Positions 24,093 through 31,161 of a stretch of 31,161 nucleotides of DNA are shown here, one piece after another. Both the position numbers and the translations under genes were made by a program. A model generated the notes under the pieces. It was given only the letters and a program-made list of their open reading frames with translations, ran no database searches and was not told where the DNA came from. The DNA is from an uncultured Erysipelotrichaceae bacterium (GTDB taxonomy: Bacteria > Bacillota_I > Bacilli_A > RF39 > UBA660). Each line of letters begins with the position of its first letter. Position 1 is the first letter of the stretch. The stretch is from assembly GCA_902783915.1 (NCBI GenBank), contig CACZSX010000045.1, forward strand, positions 1-31,161, read 5' to 3'.

Positions 24093-24747
24093 TAGCCATT
24101 TTATCTAATGCATCTTTTGCTGCATTTTGTTCAGCTTCCTTTTTGGTTTTCCCTATACCTTTTCCATATATAATATTTTCTACTACAACATTTATTTCAA
24201 ATTCCTTATCATGAGATGGTCCTTTTTCACTTACTACTATATATTCAAGCGATTTTTTATCTGTTTGAACAAGTTCTTGTAATTTGGATTTATAATCATT
24301 AAATATTTCTTCATTTTTATTTATTGATTTTATAACTGTTTTATTAACAAATTCTTTTGTTTTATATATTCCTTGATCTAAGTATAAAGCTCCTATAAAA
24401 GCTTCAAAAACATCTGCAAGTATTGCTTTTTTATGCCTTCCACCACTTGCTTCTTCACCTTTACCAAGTCTTAAATTTTCATCAAAATGACAATTAAGGG
24501 AATATTCACATAATGCATCTTCACATACATGACTTGCCCTTACTTTAGTCATTTCTCCTTCTACTAAATGCCTATTAATATATAAATACTCTGTTACAAT
24601 GAAATCTAATACTTTATCTCCTAAAAACTCTAATCTTTCATAGTTCTCACATTCTTTATTCTCATTACAATATGAACTATGTGTAAATGCTGTTAAAAAT
24701 AAATTCATATCATTAGGAATAATTCTAAGTTCTTCTAATATTTTCAT
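24085..24747 (-). CDS. rnc: ribonuclease III
   Basis: Double-strand RNA endonuclease for rRNA precursors and messenger turnover. The 220 residues include the signature NYERLEFLGDKVLD (35-48), the second metal-binding region ADVFEAFIGALYLD (about 110-123) and a double-strand RNA-binding domain (about 150-218, with KTKKEAEQNAAKDAL). The ATG has GGTGAT upstream, in the left arm of an inverted repeat shared with yidD. Confidence 0.96.
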   Translation of the reverse strand: MKILEELRIIPNDMNLFLTAFTHSSYCNENKECENYERLEFLGDKVLDFIVTEYLYINRHLVEGEMTKVRASHVCEDALCEYSLNCHFDENLRLGKGEEASGGRHKKAILADVFEAFIGALYLDQGIYKTKEFVNKTVIKSINKNEEIFNDYKSKLQELVQTDKKSLEYIVVSEKGPSHDKEFEINVVVENIIYGKGIGKTKKEAEQNAAKDALDKMANV

Positions 24748-24750
24748 TAT

Positions 24751-24827
24751 ATCACCAATTATATTATATCATTTTTTATCTTTTATTTTACAAAAATATT
24801 ATTTTGTAATAAAATATAATTGGTGAT
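24751..24827. promoter_or_regulatory. inverted repeat and divergent promoters of rnc and yidD
   Basis: 15-bp perfect arms (24751-24765 and 24813-24827; core ATCACCAATTATAT) with 47 bases between. Each arm covers the ribosome site GGTGAT and the inferred start point of its gene. Plus promoter: TTTACA (24787-24792), 17 bases, TAAAAT (24810-24815). Minus: extended TGA-TATAAT (24763-24771). Both leaders would be only about 10 bases. Confidence 0.55.
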
Positions 24828-24830
24828 TAT

Positions 24831-25049
24831 ATGAAATACTTACTAATAGGTATTATTAAAATATATCAATTAATACCCGGCCCATGGCATAATAAGTGTA
24901 GATATAATCCAACATGCTCAAACTATTCTATTGAAGCTATAAAAAGATTTGGTGCTTTAAAAGGTAGTTATTTAGGATTAAAAAGAATATTAAGGTGTAC
25001 CCCTTGGGGTGGTATGGGATATGATCCTGTACCAGAAAGGAAAAATTAA
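24831..25049 (+). CDS. yidD: YidD, membrane protein insertion efficiency factor
   Basis: A 72-residue protein that assists YidC-type insertion at the inner face of the membrane. The family pattern is complete: YQLIPGPWHNKCRYNPTCSNYSIEAI (written here as two parts: YQLIPGPWHNKCRY, NPTCSNYSIEAI), GLKRILRCTPWGGMGYDPVP. It has an amphipathic N-terminal helix rather than a signal peptide. The stop shares one base with the start of the next gene. It is not next to yidC or rnpA here, unlike in many genomes. Confidence 0.95.
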   Translation: MKYLLIGIIKIYQLIPGPWHNKCRYNPTCSNYSIEAIKRFGALKGSYLGLKRILRCTPWGGMGYDPVPERKN

Positions 25050-25903
25050 TGAAAAAAATATTTTTAAGTTTAATAGTATTTATATTAATATTTACATTAA
25101 CAGGATGTAAAACAGATAGCATGGAAGATATAACAATATATACAACTACTTATCCTATAGAATATATAACAAATAGATTATATGGTAATCATAGTGATAT
25201 TAAAAGTATATATCCAAATGAAATCATTAAGTTATCAGATAAATTGATAAATGACTATAGTGAATCTGATTTATTTGTTTATAATGGTTTAAGTAATGAA
25301 AAAGATTATGCTGTAAGAATGTTAAACAACAACAAAAATCTAAAAATAGTAGATGCTACTATGGGTATGGAATTTAATAGTAGTATTGAAGAATTATGGT
25401 TAGATCCTTCAAACTTCTTAATGCTTTGCTTAAATATACGCAATGGTATGAAAGAATATATTACTAATGGAGTATTAAGAAAGCAAATTGATCAAAATTA
25501 TGAAAAAATTAAACTAGATATATCTGAATTAGATGCGGATATAAAATTATTAGTTGAAAATGCCAATGATAATCATTTATTAGTATCTAATAATTCATTA
25601 AATTTTCTATCAAAATATAATGTTGAAGTATATTCAGTAGATAGTAAGAATCAATTTACTGATACATTAAGGAAAAGCATAAAAAAACAAATTGATAATA
25701 AGCATATAAAATATATAATAATGTTTGAAGATGATGTATTATCTGAAGATGTTGAAGAATTTATAAATAATAATAAAATCGAAAAATTATATTTTAATTC
25801 ATTAAGTATACTTTCAATTGAAAATAAAAATAATGAAAAAAACTATATTACAATTATGAATGATAATCTCAGTGTATTAAGACAAGAATTATATGAGGAA
25901 TAA
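25049..25903 (+). CDS. ZnuA-like substrate-binding lipoprotein lacking metal ligands
   Basis: A 284-residue lipoprotein: signal peptide with lipobox LTGC (Cys20). The fold markers of the zinc/manganese binding family are present in order: TTYPIEYITNRLYG, DLFVYNGLS, ELWLDPSNFLML and HIKYIIMFEDDV. The usual metal-binding histidines are not: the loop with DPHxYEPT is missing, the H before WLDP is absent, and the third His region reads NNSLNFLSKYN. No transporter permease or ATPase gene is adjacent. It may bind something else or act as a surface protein. Coupled to yidD by a one-base overlap. Confidence 0.75.
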   Translation: MKKIFLSLIVFILIFTLTGCKTDSMEDITIYTTTYPIEYITNRLYGNHSDIKSIYPNEIIKLSDKLINDYSESDLFVYNGLSNEKDYAVRMLNNNKNLKIVDATMGMEFNSSIEELWLDPSNFLMLCLNIRNGMKEYITNGVLRKQIDQNYEKIKLDISELDADIKLLVENANDNHLLVSNNSLNFLSKYNVEVYSVDSKNQFTDTLRKSIKKQIDNKHIKYIIMFEDDVLSEDVEEFINNNKIEKLYFNSLSILSIENKNNEKNYITIMNDNLSVLRQELYEE

Positions 25904-25905
25904 TA

Positions 25906-25931
25906 AAAACAAAATCATTTGATTTTGTTTT
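25906..25931. terminator. bidirectional terminator between the lipoprotein gene and spoVS
   Basis: Stem AAAACAAAATC with its complement (25906-25916, 25921-25931), loop ATTT. It serves the plus-strand gene ending at 25903 and overlaps the spoVS stop codon on the other strand. Confidence 0.75.
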
Positions 25932-26190
25932 ATTTTGTCTCAACAATTAATTTAATAGCAGTTCTTTCTTCACCATCTATTACAATATCAGAAAAAGCTG
26001 GAATACATACTAAATTCTTACCTGTTGGTGCTACAAATCCTCTTGCTATTGCAATTCCTTTTACTGCTTGATTTAATGCACCAGCACCTATTGCTTGTAC
26101 CTCTACACTATTTTTTTCCTTTAAAACATTAGCAAGTGCTCCAGCTACTTTATTTGCATCTGATTTAGATGATACTTTTAATGTTTCCAT
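25930..26190 (-). CDS. spoVS: stage V sporulation protein S
   Basis: An 86-residue Alba-fold protein, highly conserved. In Bacillus it is needed for late sporulation and also affects septation; homologues occur in some non-spore-formers. The match is clear: KVSSKSDANKVAGALANV, VQAIGAGALNQAVKGIAIAR and the C-terminal GEERTAIKLIVE. ATG follows AGGAGG. No sigma-H-type promoter was recognised in 26191-26228, which is mostly the T-run of the folD terminator. It probably relies on an unseen promoter or on read-through. Confidence 0.95.
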   Translation of the reverse strand: METLKVSSKSDANKVAGALANVLKEKNSVEVQAIGAGALNQAVKGIAIARGFVAPTGKNLVCIPAFSDIVIDGEERTAIKLIVETK

Positions 26191-26228
26191 ATTTATTCCT
26201 CCTGAAATAATATATGAAAAAAAAGAAC

Positions 26229-26252
26229 AATTTAGAACTATATATCTAAATT
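26229..26252 (-). terminator. terminator of murC-folD
   Basis: Stem AATTTAGA / TCTAAATT, 8-base loop, T-rich tail. The last codons of folD form the 5' arm and the stop TAG lies in the loop. Confidence 0.7.
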
Positions 26253-27077
26253 ATTCATTTTATATGCTTTTAATAAATTTTGATATAAAGATAACACGGT
26301 CATTTGGCCTACACCACCAGGTACTGGCGTAATATATGAACATTTGTCTTTAACATTTTCAAAATCTACATCGCCATATAATTTTCCATCTTCTCTATTT
26401 ATTCCTACATCTATAACTACTGCCCCATCCTTTACCATTGATGCATCAATTATATGTTTTTTACCAACTGCAACTACTAATATATCTGCTTTACTAGTAA
26501 ATTCTTTTAAATTTGATGTATAACTATGGCATATAGTTACTGTAGCATTATTGTTAAGCATTAAACTTAACATAGGTCTTCCAACTAATTCACTTCTACC
26601 AACTATTACTACATTTTTTCCACTAATAGGAATATCATAGTATTTTAATATTTCAATTATTCCATTAGGAGTACAAGGAATTAATGAATCTTTATTATGC
26701 ATAAGTAAACCTGCATTAATATCTGTTAAACCATCAACATCTTTTTTATGACATACTCTATTCTGTATCTTAGTTGCATTTAGATGATCTGGTAAAGGCA
26801 TTTGCACTAATATACCATCTATAGACATATCATCATTTAATTTATCTATAGTAGCAAGAATTAAATCTTCTTTTACATCACTAGGAAATTTAATATGTTC
26901 AAAATTACATCCCAATTCTAAACCTGTTTTTTCTTTATTTCCAACATATACATTACTAGCAGGATCATCACCAACTTGTATTACTGCTAATCCTGGTTTT
27001 CTTTTAAAATTATTAATTTCTTTTTTTAATTCTTGTATTTTTTCTAATTTTATTTTTTTACCATCTAATAATTCCAT
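26238..27077 (-). CDS. folD: methylenetetrahydrofolate dehydrogenase/cyclohydrolase FolD
   Basis: Bifunctional enzyme that interconverts 5,10-methylene- and 10-formyl-tetrahydrofolate with NADP. The 279 residues show the YxxxK catalytic pair (YVGNK, 44-48), DGILVQMPLPDHL, the KDVDGL motif, the Rossmann stretch VVIVGRSELVGRPM and the C-terminal PVPGGVGQMT. Only one base separates it from murC upstream, so the two form an operon of unrelated functions. Confidence 0.97.
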   Translation of the reverse strand: MELLDGKKIKLEKIQELKKEINNFKRKPGLAVIQVGDDPASNVYVGNKEKTGLELGCNFEHIKFPSDVKEDLILATIDKLNDDMSIDGILVQMPLPDHLNATKIQNRVCHKKDVDGLTDINAGLLMHNKDSLIPCTPNGIIEILKYYDIPISGKNVVIVGRSELVGRPMLSLMLNNNATVTICHSYTSNLKEFTSKADILVVAVGKKHIIDASMVKDGAVVIDVGINREDGKLYGDVDFENVKDKCSYITPVPGGVGQMTVLSLYQNLLKAYKMNNLDI

Positions 27078-27078
27078 A

Positions 27079-28419
27079 TTATTCTCCCAATCTTTTTTCT
27101 AGTTTTTCCTTTATATCATATACTTCTTTACAACCCATAAATACAATAACTGCGTTCTTATGTTTTAATAATGGATTAATACATTCTGTATAGTTACTAT
27201 CTATTAATTTATCAATACCACCTATTTTTAAATGTTCCCCATTTCTAAGTTCATTTACTATAAGCATTGGAGTAACATTTGGGTATTCTTCTTGTGTTTC
27301 TCTATCACTAAAAATATCTGTTACGTATGCTTTATCAGCAACATTTAATGCATCTGCATAGTCTTTATATAAAGCCTCAGTTCTAGAAAATGTATTTTCC
27401 AAAAATACTGCTATCAATTCTTTTTCTGGATACTTTTGCCTTACAGCTTCTAAGGTTACTTTTATTTCAGTTGGATGATGTGCATAATCGTCAATAGTAA
27501 TAACATCACCAATAACCTTTTCTTTAAATCTTCTTTTAGCGCCTTTAAAACTTTTTATACTATCATGTACTTCGTCAATATTAAGGCCTTCTAAATAACT
27601 TAATATAATTACACTTAAAGCATTTAAAACCATATGTTTACCATATAAAGGCAAATCAAAATGGCCTACAAATTCATCTAAATGATATACATCAAATGAA
27701 CTACCCTCATGAGTTAATTTTACATTTATTGCTCTCCACTCATTATTAGAATTAAAACCATAGTATATTAACTTTTTATCAGTTTTTAAACTACGTACAT
27801 TTAAATCATCACCACATGCTATTACATTACCATCACATTGCCTTAAAAACTCCTCATATGCATCTTTCATATCATCTATATCTTTATAATAATCAACATG
27901 ATCAAGTTCAATATTAGTAAGTATTATATTTTTGGGATAATAATATAAAAAATGTCTTTTATATTCACATGCTTCTAAAAAGAAATATTTATTATTTGGT
28001 AATCCATGCCCTGTTCCATCACCAATTAAATAGTTAGCGCCTACTAAATCATCAAATACATGAGATAATAATGCAGTTGTAGTAGTTTTGCCATGACATC
28101 CACAAATACATGTGGTTTCATAATTATTAACAAGTTCATGTAACATATCATAGTAATAATATCTTTTAACACCTAATTCAATCGCTTTTTTAACTTCACA
28201 ATTTGATTCATCAAAAGCATTACCAATAATAACAATCATATCATTATCAATATTTGATTCATCAAAAGGAGTTATTTTAATATTTCTTTTTACCAACTCA
28301 TCTTCAGTAAATAAATGATGTGTAACATCAGAACCCTCTACTTCATTACCTAGATCTTTAAGAATAAGTGCAAGTGCACTCATACCTGAACCTTTTATTC
28401 CTATAAAATGATATTTCAT
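27079..28419 (-). CDS. murC: UDP-N-acetylmuramate--L-alanine ligase
   Basis: ATP-dependent ligase that adds the first amino acid of the peptidoglycan stem. The 446 residues have the N-terminal Rossmann start HFIGIKGSGMSALA, ATP loop CGCHGKTTTTA (about 106-116), central EACEYKRHFLYYYP and TNIELDHVDYY, and DDYAHHPTEI in the C-terminal half, all diagnostic of Mur ligases, with HHPTEI typical of MurC. ATG follows AGGAAG. Confirms a wall-bearing organism. Confidence 0.97.
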   Translation of the reverse strand: MKYHFIGIKGSGMSALALILKDLGNEVEGSDVTHHLFTEDELVKRNIKITPFDESNIDNDMIVIIGNAFDESNCEVKKAIELGVKRYYYYDMLHELVNNYETTCICGCHGKTTTTALLSHVFDDLVGANYLIGDGTGHGLPNNKYFFLEACEYKRHFLYYYPKNIILTNIELDHVDYYKDIDDMKDAYEEFLRQCDGNVIACGDDLNVRSLKTDKKLIYYGFNSNNEWRAINVKLTHEGSSFDVYHLDEFVGHFDLPLYGKHMVLNALSVIILSYLEGLNIDEVHDSIKSFKGAKRRFKEKVIGDVITIDDYAHHPTEIKVTLEAVRQKYPEKELIAVFLENTFSRTEALYKDYADALNVADKAYVTDIFSDRETQEEYPNVTPMLIVNELRNGEHLKIGGIDKLIDSNYTECINPLLKHKNAVIVFMGCKEVYDIKEKLEKRLGE

Positions 28420-28448
28420 AATTTCACTTCCTAATTAATCATATTATA

Positions 28449-28477
28449 ATTATATCACTATTTGATATTTAAATAAA
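28449..28477 (-). promoter_or_regulatory. promoter of murC-folD
   Basis: TTTATT (28472-28477), 17 bases, TATAAT (28449-28454) with a TGA extension on the minus strand. Confidence 0.55.
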
Positions 28478-28492
28478 ATTTTATACAAAAAA

Positions 28493-28513
28493 AGATAGTT
28501 ATTTACACTATCT
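28493..28513 (-). terminator. terminator after the CDF gene
   Basis: Stem AGATAGT / ACTATCT, 7-base loop, seven T. It begins 7 bases after the stop codon. Confidence 0.85.
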
Positions 28514-28520
28514 ACAAAAC

Positions 28521-29390
28521 TTAATGATGATGATGTTCTACTTTTGATAAGTTATTACAATTCCTATAAGAACACAATTCATCTTCAGTTTCTATTTCAA
28601 TTGTAACATGATTAATATCATGTTTTTTTAATTCTTCTCTAATTATATCTTTAACATTTGTATTGCAAATAACAAGTAATGTAGCGTAGTTATTTATGCC
28701 ATCTAAACTCCAAATATGAATGTGATGAACATCTTTTATACCATCAATTTGTAACAAATACTTTTTAATTTTATCTGTATCTATATCACTTGGCCTTTTT
28801 AATAAGAATAAATCTAGTACTTCTTTTAAATTCTTTATAGCATGAACAAATATATAAATAGATACTAGTATTGTCATTATAGAATCAAACCATAGTATTC
28901 CAGTAAATTTTATTACTAATGATCCAACTAATATTACTAACCACCCAAATACATCTTCTAACATATGTAAATTTACTGATTTTTCATTTAATGTATTTCC
29001 ATCTTTAGTAAAATATGTTGCTATTAAATTTATTATTAAACCTATTAGCGCAATAATAAACATACCATTATAATTCAATTTTATTGGATTATATAATCTT
29101 ATAATCGCCTGATATATCATTATGCTTGAACCCGCTAATAACATTGTAGTAGTTATAAATGCACCTAAAACCGAATATCTAGAATAACCATATGTATATA
29201 CTTTATTAGCTCTTTTTTTACTTTTCTTCTCTAAAATATATGATGTTCCAATACTTAATGCATCTAAAAAATCATGTAATGAATCAGATAATATTGCTAT
29301 ACTATTAGTAAATAATCCACCAAATATTTCAAATATTGAAAAAAACAAATTTAATAAAAAAGCAATTAATATATTTTTTTCTGATTTCAT
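28521..29390 (-). CDS. cation diffusion facilitator, zinc-type exporter
   Basis: Proton-driven metal exporter of the CDF family, ZitB/CzcD branch. The 289 residues have six membrane helices, with the first metal site HxxxD in SDSLHDFLDA (His39, Asp43), the second in NLHMLEDVFG (about His142, Asp146), and a cytosolic C-terminal domain with HHIHIWSLDG. The His-Asp/His-Asp set favours zinc over manganese or iron. It ends with a Cys pair (CSYRNC) and four histidines, an extra metal-binding tail. One base separates it from the gene upstream, so they are co-transcribed. Confidence 0.93.
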   Translation of the reverse strand: MKSEKNILIAFLLNLFFSIFEIFGGLFTNSIAILSDSLHDFLDALSIGTSYILEKKSKKRANKVYTYGYSRYSVLGAFITTTMLLAGSSIMIYQAIIRLYNPIKLNYNGMFIIALIGLIINLIATYFTKDGNTLNEKSVNLHMLEDVFGWLVILVGSLVIKFTGILWFDSIMTILVSIYIFVHAIKNLKEVLDLFLLKRPSDIDTDKIKKYLLQIDGIKDVHHIHIWSLDGINNYATLLVICNTNVKDIIREELKKHDINHVTIEIETEDELCSYRNCNNLSKVEHHHH

Positions 29391-29391
29391 A

Positions 29392-30246
29392 TTACTTCAA
29401 CTCTTTCATTTCAATTTTACTATTTGCAGCATCCTCTAATAATTTTGGATTATTAAATATGTGTTGCAATATTTTTGCAGATTTAACAAAATAATAACCA
29501 TCTGCTATTCTTTCATCAAAATTCATACCAAATTCACATAATTTTCTAATTTCTTTTTTACCATTTATTATTACTTCTTCATCTTTTATTTCACCCATTG
29601 TGATTAAAGATGAACAAGTACCAAAGTTAGTTATATTATGATATATAGCACCACATTTAATACTACCTAAATTAGATACAATAATACTACTATAATATAA
29701 ATTATCACTTACTAAACTTCTTGGTAATATTCCTTTTTTATCACACCATTTTAATGTTCCAACAACAGGTACTCTTATTATATTAGGAAGTTTACCTAAT
29801 ATATCTATAGCACTATTAGCTCCTTCTTTCTTAGTTTCTTTATTTCTAAATCCACTGACTTTATCTACGATTTTTTTACTAATAATTTCTAGATTATCTC
29901 CTTCACTAATTGGAACCATAATCATTACTTCTTCACTTCTATCATCAAATGATACTTTTGCAACAAAACTAATTACTACTTCATTATGTTCATATACATG
30001 CCTATTAGCAATAAATCTATTTAGTTTGGGTCTATTATATAAAGTTTTTCCAATAGCCATTACAAACGTATGAAAATACGTTATATCACTACCATTTTTC
30101 TTTAACTTATCGACATATTTAACTAGTTCTGTTACATCCATCTTTTGATTAATAAATACATCGCTATCACATCTATCCGGTTTTAAATCAATAAGGATTT
30201 GTTCCATTCCACCTAATTTTTTTATTCTCTTTGCATCTTTTCTCAT
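29392..30246 (-). CDS. stand-alone 2-oxoacid dehydrogenase E2-type acyltransferase domain
   Basis: A 284-residue protein with the chloramphenicol-acetyltransferase/E2 catalytic fold only; the lipoyl and E1/E3-binding domains are absent. Matching stretches are FHTFVMAIGKTLYNRPKLNRF, SNLGSIKCGAIYHN and the C-terminal motif. That motif reads DERIADG instead of DHRxxDG, so the catalytic His is replaced by Glu. An acyltransfer role is therefore doubtful, and the acyl donor is unknown. No pyruvate dehydrogenase gene is adjacent. It starts after TTAGGTGG and is followed by the CDF exporter after one base. Confidence 0.8.
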   Translation of the reverse strand: MRKDAKRIKKLGGMEQILIDLKPDRCDSDVFINQKMDVTELVKYVDKLKKNGSDITYFHTFVMAIGKTLYNRPKLNRFIANRHVYEHNEVVISFVAKVSFDDRSEEVMIMVPISEGDNLEIISKKIVDKVSGFRNKETKKEGANSAIDILGKLPNIIRVPVVGTLKWCDKKGILPRSLVSDNLYYSSIIVSNLGSIKCGAIYHNITNFGTCSSLITMGEIKDEEVIINGKKEIRKLCEFGMNFDERIADGYYFVKSAKILQHIFNNPKLLEDAANSKIEMKELK

Positions 30247-30262
30247 ACTACCACCTAATTTT

Positions 30263-30271
30263 ATTTTAACA
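30263..30271 (-). promoter_or_regulatory. extended -10 element of the E2-like gene
   Basis: TGT-TAAAAT on the minus strand, directly after the T-run of the previous terminator. No -35 box is visible. Confidence 0.35.
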
Positions 30272-30277
30272 TAAAAA

Positions 30278-30302
30278 AAGAAAAAGTTATATTCTTTTTC
30301 TT
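30278..30302 (-). terminator. terminator of the right-edge gene
   Basis: Stem AAGAAAAAG with its complement (9 bp), 7-base loop, seven T. It begins two bases after the stop codon. Confidence 0.7.
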
Positions 30303-30303
30303 C

Positions 30304-31161
30304 TTATTTTCTATTTACAATATCAGGGTTTTGTATTATAAATGTACTTCTTTCCATTTCTTTAAAATTAAATGTATCATATTGATTTACTTTATTATAT
30401 TCTCTAATTCTTCCTATCTTACTCTTATCTAATGTTATAATAAATTTTTGCATTGTTGATAAATTATTTTTAGTAGAAGTAATTACATTTTCTACTATTG
30501 TTTTACCATTACTTAAAACACCATCCCAGTTTGCATTAGGTAATCTATTTGGAAAAGGATTATTTAAATCAATTATTCTATATTGAAATGCTGTGCCACC
30601 AAATTTATTATAATTTTCGTCAGTTTGACCTCCCACTTTTGATTGAGGAAATGATAAATTTTTTACTTTATATGAACAATTAACATTTAAATTCCAATTA
30701 CCTGTAGTTTTTAAATTACTTCCTAATTTCTTTGCAATTAACTCTAAATTATATCCTCTATCAGTAGGATCTGCTGCTACTGGCTTTGTATATTCATTAA
30801 AAGACGTAAAATATCTATCTCCTGCATTACATCTATCATATTTATTTGTTGTTTCAACTTTGCCTGTATACATTTCTAGATATGTATCACTCATTGTATA
30901 TTTACCATTTAAATGTGCTTCTTCAACCCAGCTTTTTAAAGTTGTATCACTTAATTTACATGTTGTTGTTGTTTCATCATAGTTACACGCTTTAGGTGTT
31001 ACATTTATTTCATCTTTTTCTACTCTATTTGAATACTCATCAGATTGTACAAATTTATATGTAATTGTTTCAACTTTTTCTGATGTAGATAATTTTAATT
31101 GAACATCTCCGTTAAAACTATATCTATGCGTATTTGATTCCTCAGTAGAAGTAAAATTATC
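30304..31161 (-). CDS. unknown, probably exported protein, 5' end beyond the window
   Basis: The frame is open from the right edge to the stop at 30304, giving 285 residues; an internal Met at 30894 is not the start. I do not recognise it. It is rich in Asn, Thr and Tyr with five scattered cysteines (in KACNYDE, TTCKLSD, DRCNAG, NCSYKV), low in helix-forming stretches and free of membrane segments. This composition fits a secreted or surface-exposed beta-rich protein, but the signal peptide would be outside the window. It has its own terminator and is followed by the E2-like gene with a separate extended -10. Confidence 0.7.
   Translation of the reverse strand, partial: DNFTSTEESNTHRYSFNGDVQLKLSTSEKVETITYKFVQSDEYSNRVEKDEINVTPKACNYDETTTTCKLSDTTLKSWVEEAHLNGKYTMSDTYLEMYTGKVETTNKYDRCNAGDRYFTSFNEYTKPVAADPTDRGYNLELIAKKLGSNLKTTGNWNLNVNCSYKVKNLSFPQSKVGGQTDENYNKFGGTAFQYRIIDLNNPFPNRLPNANWDGVLSNGKTIVENVITSTKNNLSTMQKFIITLDKSKIGRIREYNKVNQYDTFNFKEMERSTFIIQNPDIVNRK

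Noticed and set aside
1..31161. Search by eye for tRNA, rRNA, riboswitch, T-box, transposase, integrase and toxin-antitoxin genes.
   Set aside because: Nothing convincing was found. Gene-free gaps are short and mostly filled by promoters and terminators.

Overview
The window looks like chromosome from a very AT-rich (about one quarter G+C by eye), Gram-positive-type bacterium. UGA is used as a stop (genes ending at 16711 and 17331) and Trp is encoded by UGG, so this is the standard code and not a mycoplasma code. Wall synthesis (MurC, undecaprenol kinase), the gene order rpsU-yqeY-yqfC-yqfD-...-ybeY-dgkA-cdd-era-yqzL-recO, and the sporulation-linked genes yqfC, yqfD and spoVS point to the Bacilli. 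The gene style (very compact, BspA-type surface repeats, short coding units) suggests an uncultured gut relative of the Erysipelotrichia/RF39 type; that placement is inference.

Layout. Almost everything is on the minus strand and reads right to left. Exceptions are two plus-strand pairs: comEB-tmcAL (13850-15450) and yidD plus a lipoprotein gene (24831-25903). Left block (1-6600): an unknown gene, lon, tig, a metallophosphoesterase, greA and trmR. Central block (6605-13770): the conserved era/recO/ybeY operon, with a VanZ-like gene where Bacillus has phoH and yqfF, then rpsU-yqeY, yceD-rpmF and an unknown gene. Accessory-looking pocket (15411-16710), between convergent tmcAL and a pseudouridine synthase: a second diverged copy of the tmcAL 3' end, a small membrane protein and a headless BspA-like fragment. 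Right block: smc with a large LRV-repeat/pentapeptide-repeat protein, an RNA methyltransferase and a pseudouridine synthase in one operon; rnc with a short sugar-phosphate transferase; spoVS; murC-folD; a zinc-type CDF exporter; an E2-like acyltransferase; and an unknown gene that runs off the right edge.

Regulatory layout. Many units have a good sigma-A promoter with 17-base spacing, and most units end in short hairpins. In several cases the stop codon lies inside the hairpin. Other signals: a perfect 13-bp hairpin covering the yqzL ribosome site, an 8+8 palindrome over the yceD -10 box, a terminator-like hairpin at the inferred 5' end of the trmR transcript, and 15-bp inverted arms covering both start regions of the divergent rnc/yidD pair.

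No rRNA, tRNA, CRISPR array, complete insertion sequence, integrase or defence operon was found. No gene-free stretch exceeds 300 bases; the longest is 2870-3088. The most unusual items are the tmcAL-tail duplication flanking a small cargo, the LRV/pentapeptide protein downstream of smc, a substrate-binding lipoprotein without its metal ligands, and an SMC with both arms shortened. I did not find a clear new defence or mobile system.
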